In this document: positions 16,377 through 24,591 of the stretch, piece by piece
How positions within the stretch are numbered: the stretch's first letter is position 1
How the letters are laid out: each line of letters opens with the position of its first letter
From: Arthrobacter bambusae
GTDB lineage: Bacteria > Actinomycetota > Actinomycetes > Actinomycetales > Micrococcaceae
Assembly: GCF_030812595.1 (NCBI RefSeq)
Contig: NZ_JAUSSZ010000016.1
Span: forward strand, 30,885-94,884
Direction: 5' to 3'
DNA: 64,000 nucleotides
Position numbers and translations under genes: made by a program
Notes under the pieces: model-generated
Database searches by the model: none
The model's input: the letters and a program-made list of their open reading frames with translations, nothing else
What the model was told of the DNA's origin: nothing

Positions 16377-17204
16377 ATGGACGCCTTGGAATACCTTGTT
16401 TCAGTGGGTGGTGTCGCTCGGGTAGGCCTGCTGCGCGCCAACGGCTATACACCCTCAGCCATCAGCAAGCTTGCCACCGCCGGGGCACACCAACCACGAA
16501 AAGGAATATGGGCCCTTCCCTCAGCGGATACCGAATACCTCATGGCTATTCTCAATAACGGGCAGCTCACCTGTGCGAGTGCTGCAATGCGTTACGGCCT
16601 GTGGATCAAAGACAAGCCCGAACGTGTGCATCTGTCCACGCGGCACTGCCGGGGCAGGGGCTTCGTCCGGCATGGCGGTCTTCGCCTGTCTCCAGAGAAG
16701 GCCGTCCCGGTGGCCTCCGTGGAAGACACTGTCATTCACGCGCTGACCTGCTTACGGGACGTGGACGCCATTTCCATTGCGCAATCGGCCATCCAAGAGT
16801 TCGGTATCCCGCGGGCAATGCTCGAAAGCAAGATCTCTGCCAACTGCTACGGAAACGCGAGAAGGCTCCTGGCCAAGGCAGATGGCTTGTCCGAATCCGT
16901 ACCCGAGATCAGCGCCCGACTGCTTTTCGAATCGGAAGGCCTGGCATTTCGTCGCCAGGTCCCTATCCCTGGGGTGGGACGCGTCGACTTTCTGATTGGC
17001 CGGCGCCTCATCGTCGAAGTCAACGGCTACGCCTTCCATGGTTCCCGGGAGGCGTGGAGAAAGGACATGGCACGCCTGAACGCTGCGCAGGCACGTGGTT
17101 TTGACGTCCTGAGCTTCGCTCCCGAGACGATCTGGAACAACCCGGGGCGCGTGATGGAGGAAATCCGCGCCGTCCTGGCCCTAGACAAGCAGTCGGGGCC
17201 CTAG
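16377..17204 (+). CDS. AbiEi/DUF559-type protein with Vsr-like endonuclease fold
   Basis: The 275-residue protein starts MDALEYLVSVGGVARVGLL and contains an N-terminal winged-helix domain of the AbiEi antitoxin type (about residues 1-60). Its C-terminal domain looks like DUF559: a conserved Glu in SVPEISARLLFESEGL, VDFLIGRRLIVEVNGYAFHG, and then a basic helix ending in GFDVLSF. The DF, EVNG and H residues correspond to the PD-(D/E)XK/Vsr-like metal site. Such proteins are abundant in actinobacteria with no established function. There is no partner toxin gene beside it. It is bracketed by family 1 palindromic copies at 16219-16306 and 17224-17312, which makes it look like a cassette. A related C-terminal domain occurs at 37574-38515. 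Confidence 0.72.
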   Translation: MDALEYLVSVGGVARVGLLRANGYTPSAISKLATAGAHQPRKGIWALPSADTEYLMAILNNGQLTCASAAMRYGLWIKDKPERVHLSTRHCRGRGFVRHGGLRLSPEKAVPVASVEDTVIHALTCLRDVDAISIAQSAIQEFGIPRAMLESKISANCYGNARRLLAKADGLSESVPEISARLLFESEGLAFRRQVPIPGVGRVDFLIGRRLIVEVNGYAFHGSREAWRKDMARLNAAQARGFDVLSFAPETIWNNPGRVMEEIRAVLALDKQSGP

Positions 17205-17223
17205 AAACGGACGGCAGCGATGG

Positions 17224-17312
17224 ATTCTGCTGGATCATCGCCTGCTTGCCGAAGGGCGCACCCATCATTTTCGCGCACCAGCGCACGCCGCGCTCCGATG
17301 ATCCAGCAGAAT
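17224..17312. repeat. palindromic element family 1, copy B (89 bp, perfect 15-bp inverted repeats)
   Basis: ATTCTGCTGGATCAT (17224-17238) is matched perfectly by its inverse at 17298-17312 across 59 bp. CGATGG precedes the left end, as in copy C. The copy begins 20 bp after the DUF559 stop and fills the gap to the convergent murA-like gene. Confidence 0.9.
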
Positions 17313-17362
17313 GTTCCGATCCGCGACGCGCGGAGCCGAGTCCGGCCCTGAAATCCGCCGCG

Positions 17363-18886
17363 TCAGTCCTGGAAGTACTCGATCTTGGCGCCAATGGTGT
17401 TGAGTCGCTCGGCCAGGTCCTCGTATCCGCGCTCAATCACGTAGATGTTGCGCAGCTCGGACGTGCCGCGGGCCGCCAGCATGGCCAGGAGCAGGCAAGC
17501 CGCGGGCCGGAGTGCCGGCGGGCATCCCACTTCCGCGCCACGCCATTTGGTGGGGCCATTGACGTAGATGCGGTGCGGATCGAGCAGCTGGACCTGGGCG
17601 CCGAGCTTATTGAGCTCGGTCAGGTAAATCGCGCGATTCTCGTAGACCCAGTCGTGGATCATCGTCTGGCCCTCGGCATTGCCGGCGATGACCGCAAAGA
17701 ACGGCAGGTTGTCGATATTGAGTCCGGGGAAGGGCATCGGATGGATCTTGTCCTCAGGGGCACGCAAGCGTGATGGCTTTGTGGTGACGTCCACGAGGCG
17801 TGTCCGTCCGTTGCGTGCAAAATACTCCCCGGAGATGTCGAGCTGCTGGCCCATTTGCTCGAGTGTCGCCAGTTCGATCTCCATGAACTCGATGGGGACA
17901 CGGCAGATGGTGACCTCAGAGTTGGTCACGATGCCCGCGGTAATCAGGCTCATGGCCTCGATCGGGTCTTCGGACGGGAAGTACTCTGTGTCGACGTCGA
18001 TCGCCGGGCGGCCCGTGATCTTCAGCGTGGTTGTCCCGATGCCGTCAATCGCCACTCCGAGATTCTGCAGGTAGAAACAAAGGTCCTGCACCATGTAATT
18101 GGGACTGGCATTGCGGATCACCGTGGTACCGCTGCGGTGTGCTGCGGCCATGATGGCGTTCTCCGTCACGGTGTCACCGCGTTCGGTGAGCACAAAGGTG
18201 CGGTGGTCTGCATCAGTCGGCGGGGCCTGCACAGAATAGAAGCCGGACTTGGCCTCCACGGAAAGCCCGAACTGCCGTAGCGCCTGCATATGCGGTTCCA
18301 CGGTTCGGGTCCCGAGATCGCAACCACCGGCGTAGGGCAGCTGATACGAGCTCGCCTCATCCAGAAGGGGACCCAGCAACATGATGACACTGCGGGTGCG
18401 GCGTGCGGCCTCCACGTCCATGGAGGCGAGGTCCAAAGTCTCCGGGCGTCGGATGCGCAGATCGTTGCCGTTGAGCCAGGTGCACTCCACACCGATGGAG
18501 GTCAGAACTTCGACGATCCGGTTGACCTCTTCGATCCGGGCAAGGCGGCGCAAAGTGGTGGTGCCGCGGTTGATGAGGCTCGCGCAAAGCAATGCGACAC
18601 CGGCATTCTTGCTGCTGTTGACGTCGACCGAGCCGGAGAGCGTGCGTCCGCCCTCCACGCGCAGGTGGGTCATCTGCGGTTTGCCGACCTTGACTATGGT
18701 TCGCCCGAAGATCGACTCCAGGCGTTCGATCATGCGGAGACTGAGATTCTGCTTGCCCTGTTCCATTCGGGCAATGGCGCTTTGGCTGGTGCCCAGTTCC
18801 GCAGCAAGCTGTCCCTGTGTCCAGCCCTTTTCACCGCGGGCGTCGCGAAGAAGGAGTCCTACATGTTCGGCAGTCGGTTGCGTCAT
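17363..18886 (-). CDS. XRE helix-turn-helix fused to a MurA-like enolpyruvyl transferase
   Basis: Residues 6-61 are a Cro/C1-type helix-turn-helix (LLRDARGEKGWTQGQLAAEL, TSQSAIARMEQG). From about residue 73 the protein is an EPSP-synthase-fold UDP-N-acetylglucosamine 1-carboxyvinyltransferase: SSKNAG with K93, and YAGGCDLGTRTVEPH with the catalytic-position cysteine C189. MurA performs the first committed step of peptidoglycan synthesis, using phosphoenolpyruvate. Both hallmark residues are kept, so the domain may still be catalytic. Alternatively it senses a cell-wall precursor and controls the fused DNA-binding domain. A stand-alone MurA was not seen here and is expected elsewhere. Start taken at the ATG at 18886; a TTG six bases upstream is possible. 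Confidence 0.83.
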   Translation of the reverse strand: MTQPTAEHVGLLLRDARGEKGWTQGQLAAELGTSQSAIARMEQGKQNLSLRMIERLESIFGRTIVKVGKPQMTHLRVEGGRTLSGSVDVNSSKNAGVALLCASLINRGTTTLRRLARIEEVNRIVEVLTSIGVECTWLNGNDLRIRRPETLDLASMDVEAARRTRSVIMLLGPLLDEASSYQLPYAGGCDLGTRTVEPHMQALRQFGLSVEAKSGFYSVQAPPTDADHRTFVLTERGDTVTENAIMAAAHRSGTTVIRNASPNYMVQDLCFYLQNLGVAIDGIGTTTLKITGRPAIDVDTEYFPSEDPIEAMSLITAGIVTNSEVTICRVPIEFMEIELATLEQMGQQLDISGEYFARNGRTRLVDVTTKPSRLRAPEDKIHPMPFPGLNIDNLPFFAVIAGNAEGQTMIHDWVYENRAIYLTELNKLGAQVQLLDPHRIYVNGPTKWRGAEVGCPPALRPAACLLLAMLAARGTSELRNIYVIERGYEDLAERLNTIGAKIEYFQD

Positions 18887-19088
18887 GATCAATAAATATC
18901 ACAAATGGTCTAGAAATGCCCACCCCAGGGAGCAACGCGCCGTATTTGGCTCGTTTTAGTCGCCCCGTGCGATATCTGAGCATAGGAACGGCGCCGGGAT
19001 TGACGGGCTGCGCGCGCCGGGAGAGGCTTTCTCAAATGAGCGCCCCAGCAATCCGTCGGATCCGGCCTACCCGTCCACGGGCCTGCGC

Positions 19089-19583
19089 TTGAACGCAGAA
19101 GTCCGCCCAGCCCAAGGCAGCGACATCGCCCTCATCCTCGCCGTCGAGGCCAAAGCGGGACGTCCCCTTCCGGACCCCTCGCGGCTGGCGACGGCCCTCG
19201 ACGACGAGTCCCGCCTCGTGGTGGTCGCTACCGCGCGGGGAACGTCCGGCGTCGGGGGCCTTCTCGGCTGGGGTAAGACCCATTTCTGGGCCTATGACGA
19301 CGACGCCGCCCCCGCGGGGCACTATCTGGGTGGCATCACTGTGCGGCCGGATTCCCGACGCAGCGGCATCGGGACAGCACTCACGCAAGCCCGGCTGGAT
19401 TGGATATGGCGCCGGGCATTGGAAGCCTGGTATGTCGTCAACGCGTCCAACATCGGGTCAATTGAACTGCATCGCCGGTGGGGATTCGTGGAAGTCGCCC
19501 GGGCGCCGAGCTTTCACACGACAACCTTCGACGGCGGCGCAGGCATACTTATGCGGGCGGCCCGCCCGACGACACCCGAGTAA
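19089..19583 (+). CDS. GNAT family N-acetyltransferase
   Basis: The 164-residue protein has the GNAT fold with the acetyl-CoA-binding loop in LGGITVRPDSRRSGIGTALTQARL, followed by VNASNIGSIELHRRWGF, the conserved C-terminal motif. The substrate is unknown; the conserved NxxSIxLHxxxGF pattern is typical of small-molecule or peptide N-terminal acetyltransferases. It begins at a TTG at 19089, chosen because the domain starts at NAEVRPAQGSDIALI; there is no strong ribosome site. It is convergent with the ECF transporter operon, 10 bp away. Confidence 0.83.
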   Translation: MNAEVRPAQGSDIALILAVEAKAGRPLPDPSRLATALDDESRLVVVATARGTSGVGGLLGWGKTHFWAYDDDAAPAGHYLGGITVRPDSRRSGIGTALTQARLDWIWRRALEAWYVVNASNIGSIELHRRWGFVEVARAPSFHTTTFDGGAGILMRAARPTTPE

Positions 19584-19593
19584 CAGCTGCGAG

Positions 19594-20400
19594 TCAGTTG
19601 GGCTGCTTCAGCCAGACGAAGTGCCACGTGCCCGCCCATTGGGCCGCGAGTACGGCCGCGGCTGCGATGACCAACCCGCCGGCAAGAACCCAGACGTCCA
19701 AGCGGCTGTAGGTTGATTCGCGCGCCCAGGTCCTCCGCCCACCACCGAAACCTCGCGCCTCCATTGTCACGGCCAAGCGGGACGCCCGACGAATCGCCTG
19801 GACCAGCAGCCCGAAGCTTTGGCCAAGCATGGCCTTGAACCGTTGCAGCGGGCTCCCGTGCGAGCCGACACCCCGCGCGCGCCGCGCCATGCCGATGGTC
19901 TGCCATTCCTCCGCCATGAGTCCCACTAGCCGCAGCGCGGCCAAGGTACCCAAGACAAAACGGTGGGGCAGTCCCGCCTTCTGCGCCAAGGCATCGGCAA
20001 GGTCAGTCGGATCGGTGCAACTCATCAGGAGAATGGCCGGCAACGCGATTGCCAAGCCGCGCAGCATGAACCCGAGTCCGAGCTGAAGCGAGCCTTCGCT
20101 GATAGACCAGATCCCGACGTCGAGGAGTATCTTGCCGCTGTCGGCCGACAGGATCGCGGTGCTCCAGCCTCCGAGGGCTGCCGCGATGATCAGGGGCCAG
20201 CCGCGCTGCCACAGCAAGCGCAGCGTGAGGCCCGCGAGGGGGAACAACGCCAGTTCGCCGAGGAGCGCGGTCGAGGCCGACACCAAGTCGATGGACAACG
20301 CCAATACCAGGGTGATGAGGAAAACCGACACGAATTTCGCCAGTGGATTCGCGCGCGTGAGGAGGGCATTGTTGCCGCGCAGGGTCAGGGTTTCCTTCAT
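19594..20400 (-). CDS. ykoC: ECF transporter transmembrane component EcfT (YkoC)
   Basis: This 268-residue membrane protein has about five hydrophobic segments and the two cytoplasmic Ala-Arg-Gly coupling motifs (MARRARGVG and TMEARGFGGG) through which EcfT proteins touch the ATPases. It is the last gene of the operon and overlaps the ATPase gene in ATGA, so stoichiometric production is likely. The start at 20400 gives MKETLTLRGNNALLTRANPLAKF, the normal EcfT opening; longer frames overlap the ATPase and are rejected. It works with the YkoD ATPase and YkoE substrate-binding protein to import a thiamine precursor. Confidence 0.9.
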   Translation of the reverse strand: MKETLTLRGNNALLTRANPLAKFVSVFLITLVLALSIDLVSASTALLGELALFPLAGLTLRLLWQRGWPLIIAAALGGWSTAILSADSGKILLDVGIWSISEGSLQLGLGFMLRGLAIALPAILLMSCTDPTDLADALAQKAGLPHRFVLGTLAALRLVGLMAEEWQTIGMARRARGVGSHGSPLQRFKAMLGQSFGLLVQAIRRASRLAVTMEARGFGGGRRTWARESTYSRLDVWVLAGGLVIAAAAVLAAQWAGTWHFVWLKQPN

Positions 20401-21995
20401 GCCGCACCGGCTTCCTGCCGGGTCCCGTCTTGGAACGCAGGCACGAGCCGCATCTCCCTGCCACCCAGGACGGAGCTGAATTCCTGGTCGTGGGTCACGG
20501 AAACCACGGACGTGCCGTCGTCGAGCAATTCCGACAGGAACGACGCCAGCTCGGCCCACGTGTTTGCGTCCTGGCCGAACGTCGGCTCGTCCAGCACGAG
20601 GACCCGCGGATGTGCGGCAAGCACGGTGGCCACCGAGAGCCGACGCTTTTCGCCGCCGGAGAGCGTGTACGGATTGGCATCCACGAGATGCCGCAGGCGT
20701 AGCCGTTCCAGCAATTCGTCCACGCGGTCCTCGCCGTGGCCAAGGTGTTTGGGGCCGAACATGAGTTCGTCGAGCACGCGGCCCGTGACGAACTGGTGCT
20801 CGGGCTCCTGGAACACGGTCCCGATGCGGGATATCAGTTGCTGGGCCTTCCACTTGAAGGGGTCGGCGCCGGCGCCGTCGCTGAGCCCGACGGCGGCAGT
20901 CACGGTGCCGGACACGGGAGCCAGCAAGCCAGCAAGGGTCAGGGCGAAGGTCGATTTTCCTGCACCGTTGGGGCCGGTGATGGTCAGAGCTTGCCCGGCA
21001 AACACCTCAGCGTCGAGTCCGGCCTGCACAGGCAGGGGAGGGACGGTTTTGAACCCCCGCCGGCGCGCCCGTTCGCGGGAGACCGCGAGCTCATGGGTGG
21101 CGAGCAGCAGCTCTCCCCCGCTCGTCGTCCCGGAACCGCCGGCCGTCCCGGAACGTGGCCGGGTGATCGGCACGTACCCGGGCACCCAGACGCCTGCGGC
21201 AGTGAGCATGTCCCTTGCTTGCGCCAGCACCGTGTCCGGATTGCCGTCCAGGAGCACCGCCGGCGTGGACCCTGCCGTGGCGGAAGAGCTGCCCGGCTGG
21301 AGCACCACGATCCGGTCCACGAGGTCTTTCCAGACGGAGACCCGGTGCTCCACCACCACCAAGGTGGCTCCGGTCTTGTCCAGGCAGCGGCCCACGGCAT
21401 CGCGGACCTCCAGCACGCCGGCAGGGTCCAGGTTGGCGGTCGGCTCGTCCAGGAGGATCAAGCCCGGGCGCATCGCCAGGATGCCGGCTAACGCAAGGCG
21501 CTGCTTCTGCCCTCCCGAGAGGGCCGACGTCGGGTGGTCGAGCGCAAAGTTGCCGCTGGCACTGTTCCGCAGCCCGACGTCGTCGAGAGCTTCATGGACC
21601 CGATTCCAGATCTCGTCCCGCGCCACGCAAAGGTTCTCGGCACCGAACGCGACGTCATCCCCCAGGCGGGAAAGGACCACTTGGGTTTCGGGGTCCTGTT
21701 GCATGAGTCCGGCACGGCCCCTCCGGGCCTTCGGGGAAACGCCGTCCACCAGCAGCGAGCCGGTCTCGTCGGCGTCGTCCCCTTCTTCGCCCAGGACGCC
21801 CGCGAGGGCATGCAGGAGCGTCGATTTGCCGGCCCCCGAAGGGCCAAGCAACAGCACACGCTCGCCCGGACGGATGTCCAGGTCCAGCGCGTGGATGGCC
21901 GGCGCGGTGCGGCCCGCGTGCCGCCAGCCCCAGCCTTGCGCGGAAATGGCAGCGGGTCGCACCACAGCGGCGGTGCCGGAATCAGGACTGGGCAT
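20397..21995 (-). CDS. ykoD: ECF transporter double ATP-binding protein (YkoD)
   Basis: Two complete ABC ATPase domains lie in one 532-residue chain. The first has Walker A GPSGAGKST (51-59), a Q-loop in MQQDPETQVV, signature LSGGQKQRL and Walker B LILLDEPT. The second has GPNGAGKST, FQEPEHQFV, LSGGEKRRL and VLVLDEPT. A Gly/Ser/Thr-rich linker joins them. Both sites appear active, as in YkoD, whose homodimer-like pair powers ECF transport. The ATG at 21995 overlaps the stop of ykoE (TAATG), and its own stop overlaps ykoC. TPP control comes from the riboswitch upstream of ykoE. Confidence 0.92.
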   Translation of the reverse strand: MPSPDSGTAAVVRPAAISAQGWGWRHAGRTAPAIHALDLDIRPGERVLLLGPSGAGKSTLLHALAGVLGEEGDDADETGSLLVDGVSPKARRGRAGLMQQDPETQVVLSRLGDDVAFGAENLCVARDEIWNRVHEALDDVGLRNSASGNFALDHPTSALSGGQKQRLALAGILAMRPGLILLDEPTANLDPAGVLEVRDAVGRCLDKTGATLVVVEHRVSVWKDLVDRIVVLQPGSSSATAGSTPAVLLDGNPDTVLAQARDMLTAAGVWVPGYVPITRPRSGTAGGSGTTSGGELLLATHELAVSRERARRRGFKTVPPLPVQAGLDAEVFAGQALTITGPNGAGKSTFALTLAGLLAPVSGTVTAAVGLSDGAGADPFKWKAQQLISRIGTVFQEPEHQFVTGRVLDELMFGPKHLGHGEDRVDELLERLRLRHLVDANPYTLSGGEKRRLSVATVLAAHPRVLVLDEPTFGQDANTWAELASFLSELLDDGTSVVSVTHDQEFSSVLGGREMRLVPAFQDGTRQEAGAA

Positions 21996-22624
21996 TAGGA
22001 AAAGACGGGCTCCGAGGCGGCCTTGCGGGACGCGAACGCACTCAGGACACCGGTCTTGGCGAGGCCGCGGGTGGCGATCCAAGCCAGGGCCCCGGCGATC
22101 ACGGCGCCGGAAAAGGTGCAGAACACGATGTAGGCGAGCTTGTCCACCGCTTCGTAGGCGATGTTCCAGCCCCACGGCAGGAAGGAGTCATTCAGGCCGC
22201 AGAACAGGCCCGCACCGGCACCGGCCAGCAGGGACACGGACAGGTTGAACTTCTTGTACATGAACGCCAGGAAGATGAGCTCCGCGCCGAGGCCTTGGAG
22301 CAGCCCGGAGATCAGGACCGTGGTGCCGTACTGCGAACCCATGATGAGTTCGCTGGTAGCGGCAACGGTCTCGCAGAAAATCGCGGCACCGGGCTTGCGG
22401 ACAATAAGCATGCCCAGGACTGCCGGGATCATCCAGCCACCGGCGATGATGCCTGAAAGCGGCGGGTAGCCGGCGGACATAGGCGTGGCAACCAGAGCCA
22501 TCTGGTCCCATGCCCAGAAGATCACGCCGCCAGCGATAGCGACCAACGCCGCCACGACGATGTCCACGACGCGCCAGTTGTAGCCGGGCTTGGTGAGACC
22601 CGTCTTTGCAGAAATACCAGTCAT
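21995..22624 (-). CDS. ykoE: ECF transporter S component YkoE (thiamine/HMP uptake)
   Basis: The 209-residue membrane protein has about six hydrophobic segments and the YkoE pattern WRVVDIVVAALVAIAGGVIFWAWD near the N-terminus, with LPWGWNIAYE towards the end. YkoE binds hydroxymethylpyrimidine or a related thiamine precursor and hands it to the YkoCD module. GGAGGAC is placed ideally upstream of the ATG at 22624. The riboswitch at 22711-22823 of the TPP class sits directly upstream in the same direction, which supports the substrate assignment independently of the protein sequence. Confidence 0.92.
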   Translation of the reverse strand: MTGISAKTGLTKPGYNWRVVDIVVAALVAIAGGVIFWAWDQMALVATPMSAGYPPLSGIIAGGWMIPAVLGMLIVRKPGAAIFCETVAATSELIMGSQYGTTVLISGLLQGLGAELIFLAFMYKKFNLSVSLLAGAGAGLFCGLNDSFLPWGWNIAYEAVDKLAYIVFCTFSGAVIAGALAWIATRGLAKTGVLSAFASRKAASEPVFS

Positions 22625-22710
22625 TTTGTCCTCCTGAGGAACAGGAGGGGAAAGTGTTTCCGGTTGCGTTCGGCTTCCGCCGCATCCTTCCCGGACACTA
22701 TGAGAACTCG

Positions 22711-22823
22711 ACTCCCTTGCGCCGGTACTAGCCGGATCAGGTTCGAGGGTCTGCGGCTGTCCGCACTCTCAGCGCCCGTCCTCCGTGCCGCATTGCTGCG
22801 AGCCCGACGGCGGCGCTCCCCTG
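22711..22823 (-). ncRNA. TPP (THI-element) riboswitch
   Basis: Read on the minus strand, the leader begins GGGGAGCGCC, includes GCGCTGAGAGTGCGG (CUGAGA motif of the pyrimidine-sensor arm), and continues ACCCTCGAACCTGATCCGG ... ACCGGCGCAAGGGA, the conserved pyrophosphate-sensor arm. These match the TPP aptamer. It precedes ykoEDC. In actinobacteria TPP binding usually blocks ribosome access or ends transcription; a GGAGG site lies about 80 bases downstream. Confidence 0.93.
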
Positions 22824-22896
22824 TCGTTATCAATCCACCCTTTTGGGCGTGGTTCAGTTTACACCTTGGCGAGGTTCCGGGTTGGGGTAACGATGG

Positions 22897-22984
22897 ATTC
22901 TGCTGGATCATCCGCCAGGTGAGCCCAGCTAGGCCCGACATGGCGCGGGACCCCGCAGAAACTGGGAGAATGATCCAGCAGAAT
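22897..22984. repeat. palindromic element family 1, copy C (88 bp, perfect 15-bp inverted repeats)
   Basis: ATTCTGCTGGATCAT (22897-22911) recurs in inverse at 22970-22984 with a 58-bp interior. Left flank CGATGG is shared with copy B, and the right end is followed by GT in all three copies. It lies between the TPP riboswitch and the Nudix gene. Apart from the riboswitch and this copy, the 22625-23014 gap holds nothing recognisable. Confidence 0.9.
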
Positions 22985-23014
22985 GTGACTCAGCAAGCGG
23001 GCAAGGGAGCGGTC

Positions 23015-23791
23015 TTGACAGGCATTGGCGAAGCGAACAGCACCACGGTGGCCGAACCGAGGCTTGCCGCGAGCGTGATCCTGGTCCGCGACGCCCCCGC
23101 CCGCACAGAACCGGTAAGCCCGGTGGCTGCCCGGGATGCTTCGGCAGGCACAGAGCTAGCCGCGGATGCGGGGCGTGGCTTGGAAGTGTTCGTCCAGCAC
23201 CGCGTGACAACGATGGATTTCGCCGCGGGCATGGTCGTTTTCCCCGGCGGACGAGTCGACCAAGCGGATAGCTCCGGTTGGGACTTCGCGGCCGACGTCG
23301 TCGAGCGGCACGCCGCCGCATGGCATCGGAGCAGCATCGCCGCCGAGCCCTCCTCGGCCCGGTTCAACGCCGGCCGGGTGCTGGCGGCCGCGCAGCGCGA
23401 AGTGTTCGAAGAGGCCGGACTGAAGCTCGACGCCGCCACCCTCCGTCCGTGGGCCAACTGGGTTACTCCGGTGGACCAGCCCAAGCGCTTCGACACCTAC
23501 TTCTACCTGGCATGCCCGCTTTCCGGTGCCGAACCAAAGCACCAGACCACGGAGGCGTCATCGTCCCTGTGGATGCCCGTCCGCACAATCCTGGACGCCG
23601 AAGCCGCGGGGACACTCAAGCTCATGCCGCCCACGTTGGTGTTACTGGATGAGCTTCTCGCCCTCGATACGGTGGAAGCGGTGCTGGCCGAGGACCGTGA
23701 CGTCGTTCCTGTGCGTCCCAAACCGGGCGCCTTGCAGGAGTTCTTCCGGCTGAGGCGCCAACCGCCATCCGTTGCTCCAGAACTGCCCTGA
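23015..23791 (+). CDS. Nudix-domain hydrolase, 258 aa
   Basis: The core reads FAAGMVVFPGGRVDQAD and GRVLAAAQREVFEEAGLKLD, i.e. the Nudix box with the REVFEEAG metal-binding helix. The first Glu of the box (Gx5E) is replaced by Ala, as in the eukaryotic NUDT19-like group that acts on CoA or acyl-CoA. Long insertions between strands agree with that group. Substrate is therefore possibly CoA derivatives, unproven. Two starts compete: TTG at 23015 with GGGAG upstream, chosen here, and GTG at 22985, which directly abuts palindromic copy C and has no ribosome site. Confidence 0.82.
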   Translation: MTGIGEANSTTVAEPRLAASVILVRDAPARTEPVSPVAARDASAGTELAADAGRGLEVFVQHRVTTMDFAAGMVVFPGGRVDQADSSGWDFAADVVERHAAAWHRSSIAAEPSSARFNAGRVLAAAQREVFEEAGLKLDAATLRPWANWVTPVDQPKRFDTYFYLACPLSGAEPKHQTTEASSSLWMPVRTILDAEAAGTLKLMPPTLVLLDELLALDTVEAVLAEDRDVVPVRPKPGALQEFFRLRRQPPSVAPELP

Positions 23792-23842
23792 AGTGGGGTT
23801 AGGCTGGGGACGGTCCTGTTTCCTCCCGCAAGGAGTCCCGGA

Positions 23843-24103
23843 ATGAACCTCTTTTTCAAACTGCTCGGCACCGGCGTGAGCATCGGCGCGGGCTTTGCCG
23901 GCACCAAGCTCGTCAACGCCTTGTGGGAAAAAGCCACGGGCAACAAACCGCCCAAGGGCAACGACGACATGGAAGCCAGCCTGCGCTCGGCGCTGACCTT
24001 TGCACTGATTTCGGCGTCTGTCAGCGCCGTCATCCAGGTTATGGCTGGCCGGGGTACGAAGCGCGCCATCGCTCGCTTCGAGAAGACGCCGGACATCGTC
24101 TAG
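23843..24103 (+). CDS. DUF4235 small membrane protein
   Basis: The 86-residue protein has two hydrophobic segments (about 5-25 and 49-68) around a polar loop containing WEKATGNKPPKG, the DUF4235 hallmark. Members are small actinobacterial membrane proteins of unknown role. AAGGAG precedes the ATG. It ends convergently with and overlaps the stop of mnhG by four bases. Confidence 0.9.
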   Translation: MNLFFKLLGTGVSIGAGFAGTKLVNALWEKATGNKPPKGNDDMEASLRSALTFALISASVSAVIQVMAGRGTKRAIARFEKTPDIV

Positions 24104-24591
24104 GCGGACGGCCCGCGGCTCCCGTCGGGACCGCCCACGCTGCCGCGGTTGGCACCTGCGTTCCCGCCGTTGGCGGTGCGGGGGATTGCGGAGTCCGACC
24201 CTTCAGCTTTCTCGGCGTCCCGCTTTACGGCAGCCCGCAACACGACGGCCTCAAGTTCGTCTGTGCTGAGCAACTCGGGGTGCAGGTGCTTGGTCCGGTA
24301 GCCCGCGCGGCCCACCATGTGTGCGGACACGGGCACCGTCAGCAGTTGGAAAATCCAGGCGACCACCAGGATCGGCCATACCCACCATTCGCGCATCTGC
24401 AGCCCGATGGCCGCCAGGACAAGGAACAGCCCCAGCACTTGGGGCTTGGTAGCTGCGTGCATGCGGCTCATGAGGTCCGGGAAGCGCAGCAGGCCGATTG
24501 CCGCGCCCAATGACATCAGCGCACCAACAATCAGCAATACTGCGGTGACGGCGTCGATGACGGCGTCCGCCCCGGTGGCGTTAGGAGTCAT
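24100..24591 (-). CDS. mnhG: Mrp Na+/H+ antiporter subunit G
   Basis: The N-terminal 105 residues form three membrane helices with GLLRFPDLMSRMHAATKPQVLG, the MnhG/PhaG signature. A polar C-terminal tail of about 55 residues with Gly/Asn/Arg runs beyond the usual family length. It is the last gene of the six-gene mrp operon and overlaps mnhF by eleven bases. As part of the Mrp complex it helps exchange Na+ for H+ at the membrane, giving salt and alkali tolerance. Confidence 0.93.
   Translation of the reverse strand: MTPNATGADAVIDAVTAVLLIVGALMSLGAAIGLLRFPDLMSRMHAATKPQVLGLFLVLAAIGLQMREWWVWPILVVAWIFQLLTVPVSAHMVGRAGYRTKHLHPELLSTDELEAVVLRAAVKRDAEKAEGSDSAIPRTANGGNAGANRGSVGGPDGSRGPSA

Noticed and set aside
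16130..16441. N-terminal extension of the YbdK-type ligase
   Set aside because: It would be translated through palindromic copy A and into the DUF559 gene region; the family start MAHN..GVEEE at 16129 has a good ribosome site.
16377..17204. Complete AbiE toxin-antitoxin system
   Set aside because: There is no AbiEii nucleotidyltransferase toxin gene next to it; the single gene carries a nuclease-fold C-terminus instead.
19963..22248. A 761-codon open frame on the plus strand
   Set aside because: It lies antisense across ykoC, ykoD and ykoE, which carry clear ABC and EcfT motifs. Its translation is Ser/Arg/Pro-rich without domain signs, as expected of a shadow in high-GC DNA.
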